Origin: Alphaproteobacteria bacterium
Lineage (GTDB): Bacteria > Pseudomonadota > Alphaproteobacteria > Micropepsales > Micropepsaceae
Length of the DNA: 64,000 bases
Direction: 5' to 3'
NCBI GenBank assembly: GCA_028871345.1
Contig: JAGWNK010000011.1
Location: forward strand, 1 to 64,000
The translations under genes and the position numbers were made by a program. Within the stretch, counting starts at the first letter, position 1, and each line of letters begins with the position of its first letter. Positions 1 to 11,510 of the stretch are shown in pieces. The notes beneath the pieces are model-generated. The model worked only from the letters and a program-made list of their open reading frames with translations. It did not search any database and was not told where the DNA came from.

Positions 1-2
1 AT

Positions 3-773
3 CACGATCACGCGCACAATCATGGCGGCGCGCGCGAGCACACGCATGCCGACGGCACCACCCACGCGCATCCGCACGACCATGCAGGCCACGAGCACAC
101 CGACGCCAGCCGTCTGGTGAGCGTCGAACGCGACATCCTGTTCCGCAACAACGCCATTGCCGCGGAGAACCGCCGCCATTTTCAGGCGACGAGGACGCTG
201 GCGCTCAACCTGGTCTCCAGCCCGGGTTCGGGCAAGACGACGCTGCTGGTCGAGACTCTGAAGCGTATCGGCGGCGAATTTCCCGTGGCCGTGATCGAGG
301 GCGATCAGGAAACCACTGCCGACGCCGACCGCATCCGCGCCACGGGCACGCCCGCGATCCAGATCAACACCGGCAAGGGCTGCCATCTCGACGCCGACAT
401 GGTGCGCGGCGCCCTTGGGCGCCTTGCCGCGCCGCCAAACGGCGTGCTGTTCATCGAGAATGTCGGCAACCTCGTCTGCCCGGCAGGTTTCGATCTCGGC
501 GAAGCCCAGAAGGTTGTGATCGCCTCGGTCACGGAAGGCGAGGACAAGCCGCTGAAATATTCCGGCATGTTCGCCGCCGCCGGTCTCATGGTGGTGACCA
601 AGACCGACCTGCTGCCGCACATCGATTTCAGCGTCGACCAACTGATCGAAAACGCCCGGCGCGTCAATCCGGCCATCGCCGTGCTGCAGTTGTCAGCCAG
701 GAGCGGCGAGGGCATGGACCGCTGGCTGCAATGGCTCAAGGCGGCGCGCGGCCTTCGCCTGGTGGCGGAATAG
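3..773 (+). CDS. hypB: HypB, hydrogenase/urease nickel-insertion GTPase (5' truncated by window edge)
   Basis: HypB is a SIMIBI-class GTPase that delivers nickel to the [NiFe]-hydrogenase large subunit with HypA. The reading frame is open from base 3 and begins with a His-rich tract (HDHAHNH, then HAHPHDH), the nickel-storage region typical of many HypB N-termini, so the true start lies upstream of the window. A GTG at 117 is in frame but would discard the His tract, and I treat it as an internal valine. The P-loop reads [11 protein letters not shown]. Further matches are [32 protein letters not shown] (metal and switch region) and the guanine-specificity TKTDLL. The other hyp and hydrogenase genes should lie upstream, outside the window. 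Confidence 0.93.
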   Translation, partial: HDHAHNHGGAREHTHADGTTHAHPHDHAGHEHTDASRLVSVERDILFRNNAIAAENRRHFQATRTLALNLVSSPGSGKTTLLVETLKRIGGEFPVAVIEGDQETTADADRIRATGTPAIQINTGKGCHLDADMVRGALGRLAAPPNGVLFIENVGNLVCPAGFDLGEAQKVVIASVTEGEDKPLKYSGMFAAAGLMVVTKTDLLPHIDFSVDQLIENARRVNPAIAVLQLSARSGEGMDRWLQWLKAARGLRLVAE

Positions 774-850
774 CCCGGCTCGCCGATTCGGCTGCGCCGC
801 CCGTTGCATCTTTCCGGGAGCCGTCACAAGGTTGCCGCGTCGCTGGCGGG

Positions 851-2263
851 ATGGCCTCAATGACGGATCGCGCGCCGAATTCGCCCGGACGGCCGACCGT
901 CACGCGGCGCGATGCACTGGGCGGCCTTCTGGCCGCCGTACCGATGGAGGCGGTCGCTCATCCCATGAGGGGCTGGCATGCCGTGGCCGAGGATGTCCGC
1001 GCTCAGATGCGCTGGGCGTGGCATGCCTATGCGGAGCGCTGTTTCGGGCAGGACCAGATCAAGCCGGTCAGCGGCGCGGGCGAGGCCTTCTTCTTTCCCA
1101 AGGGTCGGCCGCTCGGGCTTTCCATCGTGGAGGCGCTCGACACGCTCTACCTGATGGGCCTCGACGATGAGCTGCAGTCCGGCGTGCGCTGGGTCTGCGA
1201 CACGCTCGATTTCGACATCGACGGCGAGGTCCAGGTGTTCGAGACCAGCATCCGCCTAGTGGGCGGACTGTTGTCGGGCTGGTGCGCGACGCGCGAGAAG
1301 AAGCTGCTTGCCCTGGCGCGCGACCTCACGGACCGCCTGTCGCCCGCGTTCGACAAATCGCCGAGCGGCATGCCGTACCGCTTCGTGAATCTGAAGACCG
1401 GCGCCGTGCGCGATCCGGTGAGCTTTCCGGCCGAGATTGGCACCTACCTTCCCGAATGGGGAACGCTGAGCCGCGCCGTCGGCGAGCGGCGCTACTACGA
1501 CCTGCCGAAGCGCGCCGTGACGGCGCTGTTCGAACGCCGCTCCAAGATCGACCTGGTCGCCGACACGATCAACATCGAAACCGGCGCATGGCAGAGCCGG
1601 CGCGCCAGTATCGGCCCACCCTGTGATTCCTACTTCGAGTATCTGTGGGACGGCTGGCAGTTGTTCGGCGACCGCGATCTAAAAGAGTGGTACGACGTGC
1701 ACGCGCGGGCGATCGCCAAGCACCAGGCCGTGCAGGTGGATGGGCGGCTATGGTTCCCCCAGGTCGATTTCGAGACGGGAGCCATCCTCGATCATCATCA
1801 GAGCGAACTTGCCGCCTTCTATGCCGGGTTGCTGGGCCAGGGCGGCGACATGGCGCGCGGCGAAAGCTATCTTAAGTCGTGGGCCGATGTGCAGGCCCGC
1901 TTCCAGGTGCTGCCCGAAGGATTCGACTGCCTACGTTTCGCGCCCGACCGCGTGACCAACGCGCTGCGCCCGGAGTTCGCCGATTCCTGCCTCAACCTGT
2001 TCCTGCTCCGGCCCGACGACCGCTGGCGCGAATATGCGCGCGTCCATTTCGAGGCGATGAAGGCGACGAGCCGCGCGCCGTTCGGCTTTTCGGGCATCGC
2101 CGATATCACGACGCGTCCCATGAAGCAGGACGATTCCTGTCCCGGCTACTGGTGGAGCGAGCAGATGAAGTATTATTGGCTGCTGTTCTCCGACACGCCG
2201 CGCTTCGACTACCAGATCAACTACCTGTCCACCGAAGGCAACGTCCTTCTCGGATCCAAGTAA
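851..2263 (+). CDS. GH47 alpha-1,2-mannosidase
   Basis: This is a class I (inverting, calcium-dependent) alpha-1,2-mannosidase of about 470 residues. Family GH47 hallmarks appear in order: VEALDTLYLMGL, VFETSIRLVGGLLSG (general-acid Glu region), CDSYFEYLWDGW (catalytic Asp region), LRPEFADS, SEQMKYYWLLFS, and the C-terminal LSTEGNVL carrying the calcium-binding Thr. The N-terminus has a Tat-like TRRDALGG followed by a hydrophobic stretch ending near AVA-HP, so export is likely. I chose ATG 851; ATG 860 is equally possible, and a longer frame running back into hypB has no family support. The stop is 14 bases before the GH92 gene, so the two probably form an operon. GH47 is mostly eukaryotic, though a Caulobacter enzyme of this family has been characterised. 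Confidence 0.88.
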   Translation: MASMTDRAPNSPGRPTVTRRDALGGLLAAVPMEAVAHPMRGWHAVAEDVRAQMRWAWHAYAERCFGQDQIKPVSGAGEAFFFPKGRPLGLSIVEALDTLYLMGLDDELQSGVRWVCDTLDFDIDGEVQVFETSIRLVGGLLSGWCATREKKLLALARDLTDRLSPAFDKSPSGMPYRFVNLKTGAVRDPVSFPAEIGTYLPEWGTLSRAVGERRYYDLPKRAVTALFERRSKIDLVADTINIETGAWQSRRASIGPPCDSYFEYLWDGWQLFGDRDLKEWYDVHARAIAKHQAVQVDGRLWFPQVDFETGAILDHHQSELAAFYAGLLGQGGDMARGESYLKSWADVQARFQVLPEGFDCLRFAPDRVTNALRPEFADSCLNLFLLRPDDRWREYARVHFEAMKATSRAPFGFSGIADITTRPMKQDDSCPGYWWSEQMKYYWLLFSDTPRFDYQINYLSTEGNVLLGSK

Positions 2264-2277
2264 GGCACGGAGATCGC

Positions 2278-4650
2278 ATGCGTAAGATCATCGCCGTGGC
2301 GACTTTGTCGGCCGCGCTCGCAGCCGTCTCGGCGCAGGGCCGGGGACCGGCTGACGAGGTCAACCCCTTCATCGGCACCACCAACGGCGGCAATACCTAC
2401 CCGGGCGCCACGCTGCCGCTGGGGATGGTCGCCTTCAGTCCCGAACAGACACCGCTTGCCGGACGGCGTTACCTGATGGCCGCGCCCGGCGGCTACGAAT
2501 GGCGCTCGAACGGCATCAGGGGATTCAGCCTGACGCATCTGTCAGGCACCGGGTGCCTGGGAGCCAGCGGCGACATCCCGGTCATGCCGGTGACGGTGCC
2601 GGTGGAGCTGTCGCCCTCCAGCGCGCCGTTCACGATGTACGCGAGCCTGTTCCGCCACAGCGACGAGGCGGCCTCGCCGGACTGGTACCAGGTGAAGCTC
2701 GACAACGGCGTCGCCGTCGCATTGAGCGCCACGTTGCGCACCGGTTATGCGCGCTTCGGTTATCCGGCGGACAAGCCCGCCAATCTGCTGTTCCGCACCT
2801 CGGATTCCGAAGTCGGCAGCACGGCCGCAACGATCGAGGTCGATCCGAACAAGCGCGAGGTGACGGGCTCGGTAACCAGCGGGAATTTCTGCGGCTATCT
2901 CGCGCCGGACCGCCGCGAAAGCTATTACACGCTGCATTTCGTGGCGAAATTCGACCAGCCGTTCACGGTCGGCGGCGCCTGGCACGACGCGCAGCTGAAC
3001 GCGGGCGCGCGACAGGCAGAAGGCGGCACGGGCTATGGCGACCGCGGCTTCCCGCCCGGCGGCACCGGCTCCGGAGCCTGGATCGGTTTCGCGCCGGGCA
3101 CGCTCGTCAACATGCGGGTCGGCATTTCGTATGTGAGTCTGGCCAATGCGCGCGCCAATCTCGCGGCCGAAAGCCCTGAAGGTACCTCGCTGGAACAGGT
3201 GCATCAGGCCGGTCGGGCGGCCTGGAACGCCCGGCTCGGCGAGGTCGCCATCACGGGAGGCACGAAGGACGAGCGCGTTGTGTTCACCACGGCGCTCTAT
3301 CACGTGTTGCTGGAGCCGAACCTCTACAGCGACGTCAACGGACAGTATCTCGGCTTCGACGGCAAGGTGCACAAGGTCGCCCCCCAGCATGCCCAGTACG
3401 CGAACTTTTCCGGCTGGGATGTCTATCGCTCGCAGCTCCAACTCCTCACCTGGCTCGATCCCAGGCTCGGTTCCGACATCGCTCAGTCGCTTCTCGATCA
3501 GGCGGATCAGAACGGCGGCGTGTGGGACCGCTGGACGCATCTGACCGGCGCCACCAGCGTGATGAACGGCGATCCCGCGGCGCCGGCGATCGCCGCGATC
3601 TACGCCTTCGGCGGGCGCACCTTCGACGTCAAGCACGCCTATGCTTCGCTGCTGCGCGCGGCCACCGTGCCGACGGAACAGGACCTGAGCCGCAGAGGCT
3701 GCCCCGTGCTCTGCGTCGGCGAGCGTCCCGGTCTCGATCAATGGCTCAAGCTGCACTACATGCCGGTGGGCGCTCCCGGCTGGGGCAGTGCCGCCGACAC
3801 GATGGAGCTGGCGAGCGCGGACTTCGCCGTTGCACAGCTCGCCCGCGACATGGGCGACGGCGCGACCGAACGCCGGTTCCTGGTGCGCGCCAGCTGGTGG
3901 CGCAACCTGTTCAATCCCAACGCCGCTCCGGAGGGCGGCTACATCCAGCCGCGGCTGGCCGACGGCAGCTGGAAGGCGGTCGACTTCAACGTCGAGAACG
4001 ACGACGATTACGTCGAGGGCTCCGGCGCGCAATATCTCTGGATGGTACCGTTCGATCCGGCCGGCCTGTTCGCCGAGCTGGGCGGCACGCCAAAGGCGGT
4101 GGCCCGGCTCGACCGCTTCTTCTACCGGCCCGACGGCACGCTGGCGGTGACCAAGGCCGGCGATTCCCATGCCGAGCTCGACAACGAGCCTTCGATTGCG
4201 GCGCCCTGGCTCTACGACTTCGCCGGCCAGCCGTGGAAGACCCAGGAACTGGTGCGCGCGGCGATGAAGCAGATCTGGACCAATGCGCGGGACGGCATCT
4301 CCGGCAACGACGATCTGGGCGAAATGTCGTCATGGTACGTTTGGGCAGCGCTCGGCCTGTATCCCGTCTATCCCGGCCGCGCCGAATTCGTTCTGGGCAG
4401 CCCGCTGTTCGAAAAGACGGTCATCGCCCGGCCGGGGGGACGCGTCACCATCGATGCCACTGGGGCCGGAACCGATGAGCCTTATGTGAAGGCGTTGACG
4501 GTGAACGGGAAGACATGGACCAAGCCGTGGCTGCCTGCGGACTTCGCACGCCAAGGCGGGCACCTCGATTACCTGCTGTCGAACAGGGCCGACACTGCTT
4601 GGGGCAGTGCGCCCCAGGACGCCCCGCCGTCGTTCGGTCCGCCCAACTAG
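2278..4650 (+). CDS. GH92 family alpha-mannosidase (exported)
   Basis: This exo-acting, calcium-dependent inverting alpha-mannosidase has 790 residues. A signal peptide (MRKIIAVATLSAALAAVSAQG) is followed at once by the family start DEVNPFIGTTNGGNTYPGATLPLGMVA split over residues 25-50. Later hallmarks are GFSLTHLSGTGC, FSGWDVYRSQ, the general-acid region YVEGSGAQYLW near residue 580 and the base region NDDLGEMSSWYVW near residue 677, followed by LGLYPVYPG. ATG 2278 has a purine-rich ribosome site (AAGGCACGGAG). Paired with the GH47 gene, it suggests stepwise trimming of alpha-mannosides such as fungal or eukaryotic N-glycan mannose. The exact linkage cannot be read from the sequence. Confidence 0.93.
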   Translation: MRKIIAVATLSAALAAVSAQGRGPADEVNPFIGTTNGGNTYPGATLPLGMVAFSPEQTPLAGRRYLMAAPGGYEWRSNGIRGFSLTHLSGTGCLGASGDIPVMPVTVPVELSPSSAPFTMYASLFRHSDEAASPDWYQVKLDNGVAVALSATLRTGYARFGYPADKPANLLFRTSDSEVGSTAATIEVDPNKREVTGSVTSGNFCGYLAPDRRESYYTLHFVAKFDQPFTVGGAWHDAQLNAGARQAEGGTGYGDRGFPPGGTGSGAWIGFAPGTLVNMRVGISYVSLANARANLAAESPEGTSLEQVHQAGRAAWNARLGEVAITGGTKDERVVFTTALYHVLLEPNLYSDVNGQYLGFDGKVHKVAPQHAQYANFSGWDVYRSQLQLLTWLDPRLGSDIAQSLLDQADQNGGVWDRWTHLTGATSVMNGDPAAPAIAAIYAFGGRTFDVKHAYASLLRAATVPTEQDLSRRGCPVLCVGERPGLDQWLKLHYMPVGAPGWGSAADTMELASADFAVAQLARDMGDGATERRFLVRASWWRNLFNPNAAPEGGYIQPRLADGSWKAVDFNVENDDDYVEGSGAQYLWMVPFDPAGLFAELGGTPKAVARLDRFFYRPDGTLAVTKAGDSHAELDNEPSIAAPWLYDFAGQPWKTQELVRAAMKQIWTNARDGISGNDDLGEMSSWYVWAALGLYPVYPGRAEFVLGSPLFEKTVIARPGGRVTIDATGAGTDEPYVKALTVNGKTWTKPWLPADFARQGGHLDYLLSNRADTAWGSAPQDAPPSFGPPN

Positions 4651-4665
4651 GTAAGCCCTCCGGCG

Positions 4666-7188
<2,523 letters not shown>

Positions 7189-7585
7189 GCGTGCGTCCCT
7201 TGACCGCACAACATCGACCGACTTCGAGCGGACAGGAAATCTCCACCCGTCGGACGTTGCTGCTGCAATAAACTTAATGGCCAAGGTTCAAGGAATCGTT
7301 GCGCTGGCGGCAGTGACGATGCCTCGATCCCGGTCGCACGCCGTTTTCGGCCCTAAGAAATCGTTATGCGCAACGGCTCGCCGTCAATCGCCGAGTAACC
7401 AAGCCGGGCCGCCGCCCGTCGACGGAGCGGGGTTCCTTGGGCGGCGGCTCACCTTTTCTGGGAACAGGCCGGCGCAGGTAAACCCGCAATGAGTTTATGG
7501 TTGGCGCCGCGCGGGTGTCGCGCATAATGGAGCAGCGCCAGTTATCCGAGGACCGGGGAAAGACCGTCAACGATCGGAGGCTTTC
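7189..7585. other. 397-base intergenic stretch, no gene recognised
   Basis: This stretch lies between the divergent kinase and peroxiredoxin-remnant genes, so it should hold promoters for both. I see no reading frame with recognisable similarity and no convincing sigma-70 hexamer pair or stress-type promoter. The ribosome site for the gene at 7586 is CGGAGG just before its ATG. Confidence 0.4.
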
Positions 7586-7783
7586 ATGACATTGCGGCTT
7601 GGAGATAGGGCGCCGGATTTTCGCGCGGAAACGACGCAAGGACCCATCCGGTTCCACCAGTGGCTGGGCAGGTCCTGGGGCGTGCTGTTCTCTCATCCGA
7701 AGGATTTCACGCCAGTCTGCAAAGTGTTCCCGCGCGGCTGGCGAGCGCTGCGCCCCTACCTGCGCGTGACGCCCCAACCTTGA
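7586..7783 (+). pseudogene. 1-Cys peroxiredoxin (Prx6 type) with a large in-frame internal deletion
   Basis: The 65-residue product begins exactly like a full-length Prx6-family thiol peroxidase ([19 protein letters not shown], then [12 protein letters not shown] with the peroxidatic Cys). It then jumps straight to the family's extreme C-terminus ([18 protein letters not shown]). Family members are about 210-220 residues, so roughly 150 central residues, including the active-site Arg region, are missing while the frame is kept. The junction lies near 7723-7726. Start ATG 7586 has a good Shine-Dalgarno (CGGAGG). The product cannot fold as a thioredoxin-like enzyme, so I call it a pseudogene. 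The stop overlaps a possible TTG start of the next small ORF. Confidence 0.85.
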
Positions 7784-8016
7784 CGGACGACCGGCGGAAG
7801 GAGCGGATTGCGGTTTCGGAACGTGGAGGCGGACGGCGGGCCGCCGCCTCCGCAAAGGACAGTTCGCGCCAGGGTCCCGCGGCCGGCGCGGCGAAGTCGC
7901 TTGAGCCGCGCGACGTTATCCAGATGGAATCCGAGGACAGCTTTCCCGCCAGCGACGCGCCCAGTTGGACGGTGACCGGCCTCGGCTGCCCGAGCACAGC
8001 AAGGAAACAGCGATGA
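7780..8016 (+). CDS. Small protein ending in an ESFPASD-type motif
   Basis: This small reading frame sits between the peroxiredoxin remnant and the AhpD-like gene. Its C-terminal part, [15 protein letters not shown], resembles the short acidic ESFPASDPPSWT motif I recall from many small uncharacterised proteobacterial proteins. The start is uncertain: TTG 7780 overlaps the upstream stop, while ATG 7924 would give a 30-residue peptide containing only the motif. The stop (TGA 8014-8016) overlaps the ATG of the AhpD-like gene at 8013, which suggests translational coupling and supports this frame being translated. The N-terminal half is low-complexity and basic. The function is unknown. Confidence 0.45.
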   Translation: MTDDRRKERIAVSERGGGRRAAASAKDSSRQGPAAGAAKSLEPRDVIQMESEDSFPASDAPSWTVTGLGCPSTARKQR

Positions 8017-8360
8017 AAGACACCATGTACCCGCCGTCCACGCCCGAGATCGCCCACCTGCGGCGCGACTTGGCGCCCGAGATCGCGGCGGCCTTCGAGG
8101 ACTTCAGCCGGAAAGTGTTCGCTGACGGCGTTCTGCCGGCCAAGACCAAGCAGCTGATCGCCGTCGCGGTCGCCCACGTGACGCAATGCCCTTATTGCAT
8201 ACGGGGTCACACCAAGGCGGCGCTGCGCGCCGGCGCCACGCGGCAGGAACTCATGGAGGCGATCTGGGTCGCGGCCGAGATGCGGGCCGGCGGCGCCTAC
8301 GCGCATTCGACGATTTCGCTCTCTGCGATGGGCGAAGAATCTGCCGCGAAGCCTGTCTGA
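8013..8360 (+). CDS. AhpD-like carboxymuconolactone decarboxylase family protein
   Basis: This 115-residue protein belongs to the CMD/AhpD family of small all-helical proteins. It carries the redox-type motif CPYCIRGHTKAA (residues about 58-69) preceded by KTKQLIAVAVAHVTQ. In AhpD the two cysteines and the nearby His support peroxidase-coupled disulfide exchange. Start ATG 8013 has AAGGAA upstream and overlaps the preceding stop as ATGA. Its position right behind a peroxiredoxin (now deleted inside) suggests the two once formed a peroxide-detoxification pair. The substrate and physiological reductant cannot be inferred. Confidence 0.88.
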   Translation: MKDTMYPPSTPEIAHLRRDLAPEIAAAFEDFSRKVFADGVLPAKTKQLIAVAVAHVTQCPYCIRGHTKAALRAGATRQELMEAIWVAAEMRAGGAYAHSTISLSAMGEESAAKPV

Positions 8361-8577
8361 CAAGGCCGTCCACCCCGTCGACCAGACAATCCGCGCACGG
8401 ACGTTTTCGTCGCACACATTGTTTATGACGTATACTATCGCGTTTCGCGCGGCAACATCACCCCACGCGATTTTGCTTAATTGAACATTCACAGATGCGG
8501 AACAAATTTGCCTATATCGCGTGAGGGAAGCCGCGCGCGATGGAAACAACGACAAGAGCGCGACCGGCGAAGCGAGC

Positions 8578-10302
8578 ATGCTCATGCGTTCCGTCATGGC
8601 TGGCCAGCCGCCGATGGAGGCGGATTCCGACAATTCGGATCGGCGCGACTTCGCCCGCTTTCTGGTCGGCACGGGTCGGATGACGCCGGAGGCGTCGAAC
8701 CGCGCCGAGGAAGCGGCGCGCCGCAGCGGCGATCGCTTCGAAGTCGTCGTGACGCGCCTCGGCCTCGTCACCGAACGCGACCTCATCGACGCGCTGGCGT
8801 CGTTCTTGAATCTGCCTGTCGTGGCGCCGCAGGATTTTCCCGCTTCGCCGGTATGCGAAGACGCCCTGAGCGCCCGCTTCGCGCGCGACCGACAGTTCCT
8901 GCCGCTTGAGAATCGGCCCGACGGCATCGCGGTCGCGCTCGTCCATCCCCTCGACACCTACACGCTCGATGCCATCCGCTTTGCGGTCGGCAAGCCCGTG
9001 CTTCCGCGGCTCGCCTATCCCGCCGATCTGGAAGCGGCTCTGGCGCGCATCTACAGCGGCGACGGAGTGGCCGGCGGCCAGGCTGGCGCCGTGGTCGGCG
9101 GCGCCGGCTTGGACGAGGATCTCGATCGTCTCAAGGACCTGGCGAGCGAGGCGCCGGTCATTCGCCTGGTGAATCATCTGATCGCCCATGCCGTCGAGTT
9201 GGGGGCGTCCGACATCCACATCGAGCCGATGGAGATGGAACTGCGGATCCGTTTCCGCATCGACGGCCTGCTGCGCAAGATGGAATCCCAGCCGCAGCAA
9301 CTTGCGGCGGCCGTGGTCTCCCGCATCAAGATCATGACCAAGCTCAACATCGCCGAGCGGCGCCTGCCGCAGGACGGGCGCATCAGCCTGGCGGTCCGCG
9401 GCAAGGACATCGACCTTCGCGTTTCGACCGCGCCGACCAGTCACGGCGAAAGCGTCGTTCTGCGCATCCTGGACCGCAATGCCGTGCAGCTTGATTTCGC
9501 GGGCCTCGGATTCGAAGACGAGACGGTCTCTTCGATCCGCGCCCTGCTGGCGCAGGCCCACGGCATCATGCTTGTCACCGGCCCGACCGGCAGCGGCAAG
9601 ACGACCACGCTCTACGCGGCGCTGACCGAGCTCAACACCTGGGAGCGCAAGATCCTCACCATCGAAGACCCCATCGAATACAGGCTCGAGGGGATCAATC
9701 AGGTGCAGGTCAAGCCGCAGATCGGCCTGAACTTCGCCGGGGCGCTGCGCTCGTTCCTGCGCCAGGACCCCGACGTGATGATGGTGGGCGAGATCCGCGA
9801 TCTGGAGACGGCCGAGATCGCCGTGCAGGCGGCGCTCACCGGCCACCTGATCCTTTCCACGCTGCACACCAACGACGCCGCCGGCGCGGTGACACGGCTG
9901 CGCGACATGGGCGTGGCGGATTATCTGCTGACCTCGACGCTCAACGGCGTCGTGGCCCAGCGCCTGGTGCGCAAGCTTTGTCCGTCCTGCCGCGAGCCCT
10001 TCGTCCCGCTGCCCGATTTCATGGCGAAGCTGGGCATCACGTCGCCGCAGGAGGGCTTCTTCCGCGCCCGCGGCTGCCCGGCCTGCAACCACACGGGCTA
10101 CCAGGGCCGCACGTCGATCGTCGAAGTCCTCGCCGTCAACGACGCGATCCGCGAGGCGATCCTTAAAGGCGGCGATGCGCCGGCCTTGGCCCGCCTGGCG
10201 CGCGAGGCCGGCATGCAGCCGATCTCTCTCAACGGCCTCGGCAAGGCAAGCCGCGGCATCACCTCCCTCGAGGAAGTGGTGCGCGCGACGCGGACGGGCT
10301 GA
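8578..10302 (+). CDS. gspE: Type II secretion ATPase GspE
   Basis: This is the cytoplasmic AAA-type ATPase that powers the T2SS pseudopilus. The 574-residue product has an N-terminal GspE/PilB domain (FARFLVGTGRM to about residue 160), then the ATPase core with Walker A GPTGSGKTTTLY near 335-346, the Asp box TIEDPIEY, the Walker B region VMMVGEIRD and the His box TGHLILSTLHTND. A zinc-binding pair CPSC/CPAC sits near 468 and 500, typical of GspE. ATG 8578 is my choice; a GTG at 8521 and ATGs at 8596 and 8614 are in frame. It opens a ten-gene operon in which most neighbours overlap or nearly touch. Confidence 0.93.
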   Translation: MLMRSVMAGQPPMEADSDNSDRRDFARFLVGTGRMTPEASNRAEEAARRSGDRFEVVVTRLGLVTERDLIDALASFLNLPVVAPQDFPASPVCEDALSARFARDRQFLPLENRPDGIAVALVHPLDTYTLDAIRFAVGKPVLPRLAYPADLEAALARIYSGDGVAGGQAGAVVGGAGLDEDLDRLKDLASEAPVIRLVNHLIAHAVELGASDIHIEPMEMELRIRFRIDGLLRKMESQPQQLAAAVVSRIKIMTKLNIAERRLPQDGRISLAVRGKDIDLRVSTAPTSHGESVVLRILDRNAVQLDFAGLGFEDETVSSIRALLAQAHGIMLVTGPTGSGKTTTLYAALTELNTWERKILTIEDPIEYRLEGINQVQVKPQIGLNFAGALRSFLRQDPDVMMVGEIRDLETAEIAVQAALTGHLILSTLHTNDAAGAVTRLRDMGVADYLLTSTLNGVVAQRLVRKLCPSCREPFVPLPDFMAKLGITSPQEGFFRARGCPACNHTGYQGRTSIVEVLAVNDAIREAILKGGDAPALARLAREAGMQPISLNGLGKASRGITSLEEVVRATRTG

Positions 10303-10305
10303 GCC

Positions 10306-11502
10306 ATGGCGCAGTTCCGCTATACCGCGCTGTCCGCCTCGGGCGCACTGTTCAAGGGCCGGCTCGAGGCGGCCTGCGAACGCGATGTCATCAGCCATCT
10401 GCGCGGCGAAGGCCATTATCCCGTCTCGGCGCGACCTGCCGGTCGCCTCGGCATGCCGATGCCGCGTCGCGCATCGCTTCGCACGCTGGCTATGGCGACG
10501 CAGGAACTGGCCGACATGTTGGAGGCCGGTCTTGAGCTCGACCGTGCCTTGGGCGTGCTCGCCGGTTTGCGCGATGCCGGCGCCTACCAGGAGAGTTTTG
10601 CCGCCGCGCGCCTGCGCCTGCGCGACGGGGCAGGCTTCGCCGAAGCCCTGGCGCAGGACCCGCTGTTTCCCGCCTTCTATGTCGGCATGATCCGTGCTGG
10701 CGAGCAGGGCGGTGCGTTACCGCCGCTGCTGCAGCGCCTCGCCGATTATCTGTTGCGCACCCAGGCGGTGCGGGACTCGGTGCTGTCGGCGCTGGTCTAT
10801 CCCATGATTCTCCTCGTCACCGCCGGACTCTCCGTGGCCTTCATTCTGACCTTCGTGCTGCCGTCCTTCGAACCGCTGTTCGAGAGCGCCGGGCGTTCCC
10901 TGCCGCTGCCCACCGTCATCGTGATGGAGATCAGCAGGGCGTTCCGCGACTTCTGGTGGGCGGGCGCGCTGGCTTGCGGCGGCGCCGGCGCCTGGCTGCG
11001 CACCGCGCTGCGCAAACCGGCTTTCCGCGCGCGCTGCGATGCGGGTTTGCTGCGTCTGCCGCTCCTCGGCAGGCTTCTCGTCGCCATTGAGCTCGAGCGC
11101 TTCATGCGCACGCTCGGCACGCTGCTGCACAGCGCCGTGCCGCTGCCTGCGGCGCTCAAGATCGCCGGGGACGTGCTGCGCAACGTCGAGATCGTCCGCA
11201 TGGTACGCGAGACGGCCGCAGGCCTGCGCGAAGGCGACCGCCTGGCCCGCAAGCTGGCGCAATACGGTATCGTCCCGGACACGGCCATCGACCTGATGGA
11301 AATCGGCGAGCAGACGGGTCGTCTCGACGTGATGCTGCTGCGCCAGGCCGATCACGACGAGCGGCGGATCCGACAGCAGCTCGACCGGCTGGTGGCGCTG
11401 CTGGTCCCGGCGCTGACCATCGTTCTCGGGATCGTCGTGGCCGCCCTCATCTCCTCCATCCTGGTAGCGATCCTGGGCGTCAACGATCTGGCAATGCAGT
11501 GA
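10306..11502 (+). CDS. gspF: Type II secretion inner-membrane platform protein GspF
   Basis: This 398-residue polytopic platform protein connects the ATPase to the pseudopilus. It shows the duplicated T2SSF domain: a first half with ATQELADMLEAGLELDRAL, a second half with ELERFMRTLGTLLHSAVPLPAALKIA, and membrane segments near residues 165-190, 215-235 and the C-terminus (ALTIVLGIVVAALISSILVAI). It starts three bases after gspE, and its stop overlaps the region of the gspG start. Confidence 0.93.
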   Translation: MAQFRYTALSASGALFKGRLEAACERDVISHLRGEGHYPVSARPAGRLGMPMPRRASLRTLAMATQELADMLEAGLELDRALGVLAGLRDAGAYQESFAAARLRLRDGAGFAEALAQDPLFPAFYVGMIRAGEQGGALPPLLQRLADYLLRTQAVRDSVLSALVYPMILLVTAGLSVAFILTFVLPSFEPLFESAGRSLPLPTVIVMEISRAFRDFWWAGALACGGAGAWLRTALRKPAFRARCDAGLLRLPLLGRLLVAIELERFMRTLGTLLHSAVPLPAALKIAGDVLRNVEIVRMVRETAAGLREGDRLARKLAQYGIVPDTAIDLMEIGEQTGRLDVMLLRQADHDERRIRQQLDRLVALLVPALTIVLGIVVAALISSILVAILGVNDLAMQ

Positions 11503-11510
11503 GGACGTCG

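Noticed and set aside
1879-2277. N-terminal extension of the GH92 frame by 133 codons into the GH47 gene
   Set aside because: It would destroy the signal peptide and overlap the GH47 C-terminus out of frame; ATG 2278 has a ribosome site.
2542-4170. 542-codon open frame antisense to the GH92 gene
   Set aside because: The sense strand encodes GH92 catalytic motifs throughout, and the antisense product has no domain.
8419-8436. TTGTTT and TATACT as a promoter for gspE
   Set aside because: The TATACT is a fair -10 element but the hexamers are only six bases apart, and I see no -35 at the right distance.
8512-10416. 634-codon open frame antisense to gspE
   Set aside because: It lies opposite a gene with full GspE motifs and has no ribosome site or domain, so it is a GC-driven shadow.
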